Source: Slackia piriformis YIT 12062
GTDB lineage: Bacteria > Actinomycetota > Coriobacteriia > Coriobacteriales > Eggerthellaceae
Direction of reading: 5' to 3'
Assembly: GCF_000296445.1 (NCBI RefSeq)
Contig: NZ_JH815198.1
Coordinates: 64,501-128,500, forward strand
Length of the DNA stretch: 64,000 nucleotides
Under the pieces are notes generated by a model. That model was not told where the DNA came from. It saw only the letters and a list, made by a program, of their open reading frames with translations, and did no database searches. This document shows, piece by piece, positions 36,525 to 44,523 of this stretch. Made by a program: the position numbers and the translations under genes. Positions within the stretch are counted from its first letter, which is position 1, and every line of letters starts with the position of its first letter.

Positions 36525-37172
36525 GTGTTCGGTATAGGTGGATTCGAGCTATTCCTTATCTTGCTGTTCGGGTTCCTGATTTTCGGCCCTGACAAGCTTC
36601 CCCAGCTTGCCAAGACCATCGGTATGGCAGTTCAGAAATTCCGTAGCGCGCAAGACGAGATGAACAAGGTCGTTAAGACCGAGATTTACGACCCTGCGAG
36701 CGACAAACCCGTGAAAAACCCGCTTGACGCTATCGACAAGGACAACAAGCAGAAGGTCGAGAAGAAGGAGTCCTTCGCCGCTCGTAAAGCGAAGTACGAC
36801 AAAGAGCGCGAGGACAAGAAGAAGCGCGAGGCCGCTAATGAGGCTGCCAAAGAAGTGCGCGCCGCCGCCGCTGCGGAAAAGCAGGAGGCTGCGGAAAAGG
36901 CCGCCGTGGCCGGAGCTGCTGTCGCCGCCGCAAAAACCCCTTCCCAGGTTCATGAAGATGTCATGAGCGCGCGCAAGGAGGCAACTGCCAAGGTTGCTGC
37001 GGAGCAGGAGGCGAAAAAGGCCGCTGACAAAGACCTTGCTGACGAAATCTTCGGTGCAAAACCCGCCGTGAAGAAGGCTGCGAGAACGCAGGACGCCTCC
37101 GATGCCGCATCCGGTGCTTCCGCGAACGATGCTGCTCAGACGTCTGATTCGGTCAAGAAGGAGGACAACTAA
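36525..37172 (+). CDS. tatA: Sec-independent translocase subunit TatA
   Basis: TatA polymerises to form the pore that exports folded twin-arginine proteins. The N-terminus FGIGGFELFLILLFGFLIFGPDKLPQLAK is a textbook TatA helix plus amphipathic FGPDKLP segment. A long Ala/Lys/Glu-rich cytoplasmic tail takes the protein to 215 residues, longer than the usual 60-90. GTG 36525 is preferred, 6 nt after GAGAGG, over a TTG at 36519. It overlaps tatC by 1 nt. No tatB is adjacent, as is common in actinobacteria with TatA acting twice. Confidence 0.92.
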   Translation: MFGIGGFELFLILLFGFLIFGPDKLPQLAKTIGMAVQKFRSAQDEMNKVVKTEIYDPASDKPVKNPLDAIDKDNKQKVEKKESFAARKAKYDKEREDKKKREAANEAAKEVRAAAAAEKQEAAEKAAVAGAAVAAAKTPSQVHEDVMSARKEATAKVAAEQEAKKAADKDLADEIFGAKPAVKKAARTQDASDAASGASANDAAQTSDSVKKEDN

Positions 37173-38023
37173 TGCCTATCGGTCCGGCGCGTATGCCCCT
37201 TTTCGATCACCTGGGCGAGTTGCGCATGCGCCTTGTCCGTATTGTGGTCAGCCTGTTTATCGCCATGTGCATCTTCTACATGGCAACGCCCACGATCATT
37301 CAATTCATGTGCCTGCCGGTGTACGATTATCTGCCGAAAGACGCAACAACGGGCGCCATAGCCTTGAACGTCTTTGACGTCTTCGGGTCGTTCACCATTC
37401 GTTTCAAGGTGGCGCTATGGACGTCTGTCGTTGCCTGCATGCCCATTATCTTGTGGCAGATTCTGGCGTTTTTCTTGCCCGCGCTTAAGCCGAGTGAGCG
37501 TAAATGGTTCATTCCTACGTTTGCTGCGGGTGTGGCGCTGTTTATCGGTGGTACCGTGTTCTGCTACGCTCTGATCCTGAACCCCGCAGTGCAGTGGCTG
37601 ACCGATCAGGCGAACGGCTTTGCGAACATCTTCCCCGATGCTAAAGCGTGGATCGACGTCATTATCAACTTCGAGCTTGCTTTTGGTTTTGCCTTCGAGC
37701 TGCCCCTGGTGGTCTTCTACCTGGTGGTCTTCGAGATTATCCCGTATGCAAAGCTCCGCAACTCCTGGCGTACGGTCTACATTGTTCTCATGGTCATTTC
37801 CGCCATGGTCACGCTGGATGCTTCGCCGGTCACCATGCTCATGATGTTTGCGGCGTTGCTTATGCTGTATGAGGTCAGCCTGCTTGTCGCTCGTTTGGTG
37901 CTGGGCAAGCGCGTGAAGGAGCAGAAGGAAGAGGCCGAGCGCGAAGCTCGCGAAGAGGCCGAATGGCAAGAAGAATGGGGCCAGAAAAAGGCTGCCATTA
38001 AAAAGCGCCTTTCTGACGATTAA
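37172..38023 (+). CDS. tatC: Sec-independent translocase subunit TatC
   Basis: TatC binds the twin-arginine signal and starts export. The 283-residue six-helix protein has FDHLGELRMRLVRI at its start, the P-loop-like ALWTSVVACMPIILWQILAFFLPALKPSERKW region, and FELPLVVFYLV. A charged Glu-rich C-terminal tail follows. The start overlaps the tatA stop by 1 nt, so the pair is coupled. Likely clients include the Tat FAD reductase in this window. Confidence 0.95.
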   Translation: MPIGPARMPLFDHLGELRMRLVRIVVSLFIAMCIFYMATPTIIQFMCLPVYDYLPKDATTGAIALNVFDVFGSFTIRFKVALWTSVVACMPIILWQILAFFLPALKPSERKWFIPTFAAGVALFIGGTVFCYALILNPAVQWLTDQANGFANIFPDAKAWIDVIINFELAFGFAFELPLVVFYLVVFEIIPYAKLRNSWRTVYIVLMVISAMVTLDASPVTMLMMFAALLMLYEVSLLVARLVLGKRVKEQKEEAEREAREEAEWQEEWGQKKAAIKKRLSDD

Positions 38024-38438
38024 CGACTCAACTGACGGACGAAACGTCTGGCAGGTACGGTGTCAAACGGATGTAGCAACTATTGCGGCCTGGTTCGTTT
38101 TCGAACCGGGCCGTTTTGCTAGCGGCACGTCTTCACACCTGCTTCGTGGCTGGCAAATATGGTCAAGGCGGGCTCGAGAAGCCTGTTGCGCGGAGATTCG
38201 GTTCGGATACTGAATGCTGCACAGGTGCGGTCTCGTTTCTGCGATAGGATGTCTTCGCATAAGAAGTTGCTTTTGAACGAAGGAGCTTGCCCGTTGGGGG
38301 GAAGGAACTCGTTCGGTCGGTTGCTCTCCGAAAGCAGCGGATGCTTTCAGGGCGCGAAGGGGCGTCTTTGTCATATGTTGAACGCGTCCATCCGCGAAAA
38401 GCGTGTGCTTCACATCGCTCGGACACGAAAGGATAAGC
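38024..38438. other. 415-nt intergenic region between tatC and hypA
   Basis: It holds the tatC terminator near its left end and the GAAAGGA site of hypA at its right end. I see no convincing gene or riboswitch in between. An in-frame stretch starting at 38159 runs into hypA in another frame and shows no protein-like signature. Confidence 0.5.
38086..38117 (+). terminator. intrinsic terminator after tatC
   Basis: A 12-bp stem with one wobble (38086-38097 with 38102-38113), a TTTT loop and a T-rich tail. Confidence 0.88.
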
Positions 38439-38831
38439 ATGCACGAATTGGGTATTATGACGGGCGTTGTCGAGAGTGTGAGTTCGGCGGCGCGCGCGAA
38501 CGGCGCAACCCGTGTGCTCAAAGTCTCGCTTTCTGTTGGGGAGATGACCGAGGCAATCGAAGATGCGTTGCAATTCGCTTTCGAAGTGCTGTGCGAAACG
38601 GAGCCGTTGCTCAAAGATGCCAAGCTTGAAATTACCATGGTAGAGCCAAAGAGCCGCTGCCTTGATTGCGGAAAAGAATTCCGCCACGATCGCTTCCATG
38701 TGACCTGTCCCGAATGCGGCGGGTTTGCTGAACTGATAGAAGGCAAGGATTTGCGCATAGAGAGCATCGAGGTTGACCTTCCCGATGACGAAGAGGACGC
38801 CGGAGCGAACGCGCCTTCTGGCGAAGACTAA
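38439..38831 (+). CDS. hypA: hydrogenase nickel-insertion protein HypA
   Basis: HypA delivers Ni to [NiFe]-hydrogenase. The 130-residue protein starts MHELGIM, where Met1-His2-Glu3 is the Ni-binding N-terminus. It contains the zinc ribbon CLDCGKEF...CPECGG. It ends in an acidic tail of about 15 residues. GAAAGGA precedes the ATG. hypB follows, but hypCDEF and hydrogenase structural genes are not here. Confidence 0.95.
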   Translation: MHELGIMTGVVESVSSAARANGATRVLKVSLSVGEMTEAIEDALQFAFEVLCETEPLLKDAKLEITMVEPKSRCLDCGKEFRHDRFHVTCPECGGFAELIEGKDLRIESIEVDLPDDEEDAGANAPSGED

Positions 38832-38924
38832 GCAGGCAGTCGAGGCGTCTGGCATGTTGCCGGACCGCGAGCATCGAAGTGCTTGCGCGACGCGCGCAGC
38901 AAGGAATAGATGGTAGGAGGAACC

Positions 38925-39581
38925 ATGAAGATAGATTTGAAGCAGCCTATTCTCGATAAGAACGATCGTCTTGCGGCCGATAACCGTGTGTTGTTCAAGG
39001 AGAAGGGCGTGTTCGTGCTCGACCTTCTGGCGAGTCCTGGCTCTGGCAAGACGTCCACTATTCTTGCGACGATCGAAGCGCTGCGCGACGAATACAACAT
39101 CGCCGTCATCGAAGGCGATATTGCCAGCAACGTCGATGCCGAACGCATCAGTGCGCAGGGCATTGCGGCGGTGCAAATCAACACGGGTGGCGCGTGCCAT
39201 CTCGAAAGCGACATGATTCGCCGCGCTGTGGATGCGCTCGATCTTGACAACCTCGATCTGATCATCGTGGAAAACGTAGGCAACCTGGTGTGCCCGACCG
39301 ATTTCGACTTGGGCGAAGGTGCTAAGGTCATGATTCTGTCGGTGCCCGAAGGCGACGATAAACCGCTGAAATACCCCGGCGTATTCCAGGCATCCGAGGC
39401 CATCATCTTGAACAAGGTGGACACCATGGAGGTGTTCAACTTCAACGAGCAGGCATTCCGCGATGCGGTGACGCAGCTCAATCCCGCGGCTCCGATTTTC
39501 CCGATTTCCGCCACCAAGGGTGCCGGCGTTGACGAATGGGCCGACTGGTTGCGTGCGAAAATCGAGGCGTTTCGCGCATAG
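38925..39581 (+). CDS. hypB: hydrogenase nickel-incorporation GTPase HypB
   Basis: HypB is a GTPase that works with HypA in Ni insertion. The 218-residue protein has the P-loop ASPGSGKT at residues 36-43, EGDIASNVDAERI, the VENVGNLVCP switch-type segment with the metal-site cysteine, and NKVDTMEV. It lacks the His-rich N-terminal Ni store found in some HypB. GGAGGAA precedes ATG 38925. The gene sits 93 nt after hypA. Confidence 0.96.
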   Translation: MKIDLKQPILDKNDRLAADNRVLFKEKGVFVLDLLASPGSGKTSTILATIEALRDEYNIAVIEGDIASNVDAERISAQGIAAVQINTGGACHLESDMIRRAVDALDLDNLDLIIVENVGNLVCPTDFDLGEGAKVMILSVPEGDDKPLKYPGVFQASEAIILNKVDTMEVFNFNEQAFRDAVTQLNPAAPIFPISATKGAGVDEWADWLRAKIEAFRA

Positions 39582-39617
39582 GACGAATTGTCGGCTCAAG
39601 ATAACGCCAAAAAAATG

Positions 39618-39653
39618 GGCGGGAACGGTGCGGCTGCCGTTCCCGCCGTTTTG
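39618..39653. terminator. intrinsic terminator after hypB
   Basis: A perfect 11-bp stem (39618-39628 with 39637-39647) and an 8-nt loop with a T-rich tail, between convergent genes. Confidence 0.85.
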
Positions 39654-39672
39654 TTTCGTCTTCTGTGAGTTG

Positions 39673-40311
39673 CTAGAACGGCAGAGCCATGTCGAAGAAC
39701 ATCGCCGTCGCATAGCCGAGGATTGCACCGATAGCGGTAAAAGCGATTCCAATTCCCAAGGCGCGTGTAGCTGCTTGCCAGAGCGGTTTGTTGCTGTAGG
39801 CTTTCTTCATTTTCGCCTGGCGCCTGACGGCGCGCTCGGTGCGATTCGTCCTGTCTACGGGCTTGCCCTTTTGGAAGGCGAGAATTTCACGGTACGTCTG
39901 CACATCGTTTTCGACCTTTATGCGTTCGAGTATCACGGACACCACTATCGAGGCGGCCCAGGGCGCCAATCCCAGCAGAATCCCAAGAGGTCCCCACAAT
40001 GCTATACCTGCCAGGGCGAACGGAATCATGAGTACCAAGAGGGCGGACATGGTTATGGCGAGCGTGCGCATCCTCTTTGCATCGGCCGATGCTACGGTAT
40101 TCTCCATCATATCCAGGTCTCCTTTCACGAGCACGTCAATTGTCGTGTCGAAAAGGATGCTGAGCAGCAGCAGGCTTTGGATGTCGGGGTATGTCTTGTC
40201 CGTTTCCCAGTTGGAGATGGTCTGGCGCGATACGTAGATGCGCTCGGCAAGCTCTTCCTGTGAAAGCCCCATGTCGGTACGCCGTTTCTTGATCTGGTTG
40301 CTGATGTCCAT
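39673..40311 (-). CDS. XRE-family regulator with membrane C-terminus
   Basis: A 212-residue protein with an N-terminal helix-turn-helix of Cro/C1 type. The HTH is NQIKKRRTDMGLSQEELAERIYVSRQTISNWETDKTYPDI (about residues 5-44, given here only as its recognisable run of motifs). About residues 85-125 and 180-210 form three to four transmembrane helices. The layout suggests a membrane-held DNA-binding protein. No target is apparent; the divergent isochorismatase-like gene is a candidate. GAAAGGA precedes the ATG. Confidence 0.8.
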   Translation of the reverse strand: MDISNQIKKRRTDMGLSQEELAERIYVSRQTISNWETDKTYPDIQSLLLLSILFDTTIDVLVKGDLDMMENTVASADAKRMRTLAITMSALLVLMIPFALAGIALWGPLGILLGLAPWAASIVVSVILERIKVENDVQTYREILAFQKGKPVDRTNRTERAVRRQAKMKKAYSNKPLWQAATRALGIGIAFTAIGAILGYATAMFFDMALPF

Positions 40312-40592
40312 GCAGTTCCTTTCGACGGTCTGTAGCGTACGAAAAGATGCCGATCGCTGCCGCTAAAAGGCTTTGACATGCTTTCTATCAGGTGTTTTAG
40401 GAGACCGAAAAAGAAAATCGACTGGTGTCGGGCTCTTTGCCGCGTGCGTTTTGCAGACTTGCCGCTCTGCATGATAGCGCACGATGGTCGGTCTTGGACA
40501 GGGGCCTTTCGCGCCGTTGGCCTATCGCACGTTGCCGTCGAGGGGCATCGCGCTACAATGATGGACGGAATTCGTATACGAAAGGACGCACC

Positions 40593-41195
40593 ATGCCTTA
40601 TCTTCCCGAAGCTCAGCATACTCCGTGGCAGCAATCCGAAGAGGTCGATCTTACACGGACCGCCGTGCTCGTGATCGACGTGCTTGGCGGCAGCGGCGGG
40701 GTGGTTCCTGGTCTTGAGGGCATGGCGGAAAACGCAGTGCGCATTGTGAAGGCGGCCCGCAAGGCCGGCGTGCCGGTGGTGTTCGTCAACGATGCCCATA
40801 TCGCCGGGATTGACAAAGAAATCGAGCTGTGGGGCGGTCACGGCATCGCAGGAAGCGATGCGGCCCGTCCGCTCGATGCCTTCGAAGTTAAGAAGGGCGA
40901 TTTCCTCATTCCGAAGCGCCGTTACGACGGATTCTTCCAGACCGACCTTGACCTTACGCTGCGCGAACTCGGCGTCGATACCCTGATCGCTTTTGGCTGC
41001 GATACCAACATTTGCGTGCTGCAGACGCTCGCGGGCGCGTATTTCCGCGGATACAAGACGGTGGTTCCTGCCGATGCGTGCGGGACGTTCCTCGTCGGAA
41101 CGCAGGAGCAGGGTCTTGAATACTTCACGCGCTGCTACGATAGCCGCGTTGTCGATACCGAAACCGCGCTCGGATATCTGGGTGCGAGCGCGTAG
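40593..41195 (+). CDS. isochorismatase-like cysteine hydrolase
   Basis: A 200-residue member of the isochorismatase/nicotinamidase superfamily. The catalytic triad is visible as Asp29 (VLVIDV), Lys108 (IPKRRYDGF) and Cys141 (DTNICVLQT). Such enzymes hydrolyse amides or vinyl ethers (nicotinamide, N-carbamoyl compounds, isochorismate); the substrate is not certain. A role in NAD recycling is plausible since nadE lies close downstream. GAAAGGA precedes the ATG. Confidence 0.88.
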   Translation: MPYLPEAQHTPWQQSEEVDLTRTAVLVIDVLGGSGGVVPGLEGMAENAVRIVKAARKAGVPVVFVNDAHIAGIDKEIELWGGHGIAGSDAARPLDAFEVKKGDFLIPKRRYDGFFQTDLDLTLRELGVDTLIAFGCDTNICVLQTLAGAYFRGYKTVVPADACGTFLVGTQEQGLEYFTRCYDSRVVDTETALGYLGASA

Positions 41196-41213
41196 TCGCG
41201 AAAGGGGAGTCGA

Positions 41214-41732
41214 ATGACGCAGCGTATGGGCAAAGAGGAAGTCATCGCGTTTCTGCATGATGGCGGGTGTGAATTCGAGATAGTGGAGCATGAGGCGGTG
41301 TTCACCATGGAGGGCATGGAGGCGTTGAATCTGCCCTTTGGCGAAGAGGTGGTGAAGAACCTCTTCTTGCGCGATGACAAAAAGCGCAACTACTACCTGG
41401 TGGTCATGCCGGAAGACAAGCCTGCGAACCTGAAAGAACTGCGTACGAAGCTCGAGGCGCGTCCGCTTCGTTTTGCCTCTGAGGACGACCTTGCACAATA
41501 TCTTGGCCTGCGTGGAGGAGCGGTTTCTCCTTTCGGCGTGCTGAATGACGAAGACGCCGCCGTTCAGGTGGTTTTCGACGAAGAGCTCAGGGGGTATCGC
41601 GGGCTGGGAGTGCATCCTAACGACAATACGGCAACGCTGCACGTTGCCTTGGACGACATGGTTCGGATCATCGAGAGCCATGGGAATTCCATGCGGTTCG
41701 TCGAGCTCTCAAGGCCCGAGCCTGAGGAATAA
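41214..41732 (+). CDS. YbaK/ProX-type aminoacyl-tRNA deacylase
   Basis: A 172-residue member of the YbaK/ProXp family, which hydrolyses mischarged tRNA (for example Ala- or Cys-tRNA(Pro)). It has the family's LFLRDDKKRNYYLVVMP segment with the conserved Lys, LRFASEDDLAQYLGLRGGAVSPFGVL, and a late HPNDNTATL. Length and motifs fit the ProX (prolyl-tRNA editing) subgroup. AAAGGGGAG precedes the ATG. It follows the isochorismatase-like gene by 18 nt and is likely co-transcribed. Confidence 0.88.
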   Translation: MTQRMGKEEVIAFLHDGGCEFEIVEHEAVFTMEGMEALNLPFGEEVVKNLFLRDDKKRNYYLVVMPEDKPANLKELRTKLEARPLRFASEDDLAQYLGLRGGAVSPFGVLNDEDAAVQVVFDEELRGYRGLGVHPNDNTATLHVALDDMVRIIESHGNSMRFVELSRPEPEE

Positions 41733-41866
41733 AATTTTCTGACGAAGCGCGGCAAGTTGCGTTGTCGCGCTTCGCTTTGCGGTATCCGGACGATATTCTT
41801 GTGGGGCGCGCTTGCATTGGCCGAAGCGCGTTTGCGAATCGTCTTGCTGAGGAAAGGAAGCGCATA

Positions 41867-42682
41867 GTGCTCATCGAGGAAAAGTACCATACATGCGTCG
41901 AAGGGCTCGCCTCGTTTGCGCGCGGCATCGGCATGACGGATGCGGTCATTGGCCTTTCGGGCGGAATAGACTCGAGCCTGGTCGCCTGCATGTGCGTCGA
42001 TGCCTTCGGCGCCGAGCATGTCCACGGCTATATGCTTCCTGGTCCGTACTCGAGCGAGCATTCGCTGGTGGATGCTCAGGAGCTCGCCTTGAACTTGGGA
42101 ATTCGCGCAGAGCGCATCTCAATCGGAAAGCCTTTCGAGGCGTTCGTCGACGCCCTCGGGGACCACTGCATCATGGCGCGGGGCCTTGCTGCCGAGAATA
42201 CGCAGGCGCGATGCCGTATGACCGTGCTCATGGCGCTTTCGAACGCCCATGGATGGATGATGGTCAACACCGGCAACAAAAGTGAAGCTATGATGGGTTA
42301 TTCCACGCTTTACGGAGATACGGCGGGCGCCTATGCTCCTATTGGCGGGTTGTATAAGACCGATGTTTTTGCCATGTCTCGTTGGGTGAACGAAGAAGCT
42401 CTTCGTAAGGAGGGGCGCATCCTCATTCCTGAGCGTGTTCTTACGAAACCGCCAAGCGCAGAACTCGCTCCCGATCAGCGCGACGAGGATACGTTGGGGT
42501 CATATGATGAGCTTGATCGTCTTTTGATCAATTATTGCGAGCGCGGTATGGATCGAAGCGCGCTTATCGCCGCTGGCTATGATGCTGCAGAGGTTGATCG
42601 CGTGAAGAATCGCGTTGATTCATATGCGTTCAAGCGCGCTCTGGAACCTCCGTTTCCCGCGATTGAATACGGTCTTAATTGA
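41867..42682 (+). CDS. nadE: NAD synthetase (ammonia-dependent type)
   Basis: NadE amidates nicotinic acid adenine dinucleotide to NAD. The 271-residue protein has the PP-loop SGGIDSS at residues 31-37, the NTQARCRMTVLMALSN segment, NTGNKSEAMMGYSTLYGDTAGAYAPIG, and a typical C-terminus. It lacks a nitrilase/glutaminase domain, so ammonia is the direct donor. GTG 41867 follows AAAGGAAG; the frame is open upstream to a TTG at 41762. Its 3' end overlaps the LuxR gene on the other strand by 8 bp. Confidence 0.93.
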   Translation: MLIEEKYHTCVEGLASFARGIGMTDAVIGLSGGIDSSLVACMCVDAFGAEHVHGYMLPGPYSSEHSLVDAQELALNLGIRAERISIGKPFEAFVDALGDHCIMARGLAAENTQARCRMTVLMALSNAHGWMMVNTGNKSEAMMGYSTLYGDTAGAYAPIGGLYKTDVFAMSRWVNEEALRKEGRILIPERVLTKPPSAELAPDQRDEDTLGSYDELDRLLINYCERGMDRSALIAAGYDAAEVDRVKNRVDSYAFKRALEPPFPAIEYGLN

Positions 42683-44285
42683 ACAGATCTATAAGTTCTT
42701 GGCGCTTGTGCACATCGAGCTTCGTGTAGATGTGGCGAATGTGGCCGCGCACGGTAGTGGGCGATATGGATAACTCCTCGGCTATATAGGTGTTCGTACG
42801 CCCTCGGGCAAGATATCCGAGCACTTCGGTCTCACGCTCGGTCAGTCCATGCTGGGCGGCGAGGAATTGGCACGTTTCCTCGAAGGCGTCCGTTTCGGAT
42901 TCATTGGCCGATGGCGACGCCTGGATGGAACTGGCGGAGGCTCCTTCGCGGGTGTAAGGAGTCGCTTCATCTGCCGGGATTTTTTCGCAAGTGTAAGAGG
43001 CTGCTTCATCGGCGGCTTCGTCAGCCTTTGGAGTGTGCCCGAAAGAGGAAAGAGGCGCTTCGTTTTTTGAAACGCCTTTCTTGCGTTCGTGCCTTTTGCG
43101 GTCGCGCGAAAGCAGCACGATCGCCATGGCAAGCAGGTAGATGATGCCGCACGAAAGCACAAGAAACCTCACGGTGGAGGATGCTTGCTCAATATGCGGG
43201 CCGCCGAATGCGCTGCCCACGACGAGAGATGCAAACAGAGAAAACTTGGCGCACCCCGTAGTCAGGGCAAACAGTGCGTAGCTCGATACACCGAAGCGAT
43301 TCGCGGCATAGGCGACCTAGTATACCACAAGCAGCGCCACGAAATCGTAGCTTACCAGCAGCATGGTGCTGAACAGGCGCGAGTAGCCTTCGCTCATAAA
43401 GGGGACGAAGACCACCATGGCCGCCAAGATGGGAAACGCGATGCGAAATGTCGCGGAAGCGGCGGGAATGCGCCGGGCGACGAGCAATGCCACGCAGAAG
43501 AGCACGGAGGCGATGGTCATGGCCATGCCGGGAACAAGCGCGGCGCCGGCGAATTCCATGGAAGCCGCCAGCATGAAGCTGTTGATGAGTCCGATGACCG
43601 CTTCGAGTGCGCAGAGCGCGAGCAGAGCGTCGCCTATTTCGTTCATCGCTTTACAACGGGCTTCGGCGCAAGGGCGTGCCGGAATGGGCTCGAAGGATTC
43701 GTCTGTGCGCAGACGGCAACGGGTCTCTTGCAGGCAGAGCGCGCTGCATACCAAAAACGCAATGGTAAGAACGGGCGTCAGGGAGCCGTTTGCGGGGGAA
43801 AGGGTGTATTGCAAGGCCGAGCTGGCAAGCGAAGCGCAGCCGATGTGAACGATTGCTTTCGTTGGATTCTCCATGGCGAATATCTCGATCCACGACAGCT
43901 TCATGGCGATCGACCCGATTGAGAAAACGGCCACGGACAGCCCGAGCGTCCACTGCTGGGGAACGAGGTCGCCAAGATTCGTGGTCGCTAGGAGCATGCC
44001 GACGATCAAAACGGCGGCGGCAGGCCACAGGGGCATGGAAAACCGCGGCAGGTTTTTAAAGGAACTCAGCAGCGCAATCGCAAGTGCGCAAACCGCCGTG
44101 GCGAATGCGGACGCCATGTTGAACGTTACATCCGTCATGAAGATGAACGATCCGTCTGTCTGAGAGAAATGGGAGAGGTATATGGAAGAATTCGCGGACC
44201 GAAAAAGCCCGTATCCCATGACGACGAGCGCGCCGAAGACGAGCGAGGCATGGTGCGGCGTGCGCGCAGCGGCGTCGTTCGACAT
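42675..44285 (-). pseudogene. membrane LuxR-type regulator interrupted by an in-frame TAG
   Basis: The minus strand holds one LuxR-type gene split by a single stop. A 322-residue N-terminal part (43317-44285) has about nine to ten transmembrane helices. It ends LVVY at TAG (complement of 43317-43319). The same frame continues without further stops for 213 codons: 32 hydrophobic residues, a polar linker, then a LuxR helix-turn-helix LTERETEVLGYLARGRTNTYIAEELSISPTTV near the end. Sum 535 residues, the usual size of Eggerthellaceae membrane LuxR regulators. It is divergent from an FAD reductase gene, its likely target. The stop may be a true nonsense mutation, suppression or a sequencing error. 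Confidence 0.8.
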
Positions 44286-44523
44286 AAGATTCCCCTCCCT
44301 GTTGTGTACGACGTATTGTAGCGGTTAGTCCATTGCGCAGGTACTGTTTCGAATCCTCGCGCGATGCCCTCTTCGACAGATTGGGTGGAAATACGCATTT
44401 TCTTTATCCTGAACTGGCGCAACGGTGAAACAGTCCATTTTGTACGGTTCGCTTTCTGGCCGAAAAAGCCATGATGGAGACAACGACGCGGGGAAGCGTC
44501 GAAGCGTACCGAGGAGGGAAACT

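Noticed and set aside
38159-38629. A 156-codon frame overlapping hypA
   Set aside because: It runs into hypA in a different frame, has no ribosome-binding site and an arginine/serine-rich random composition.
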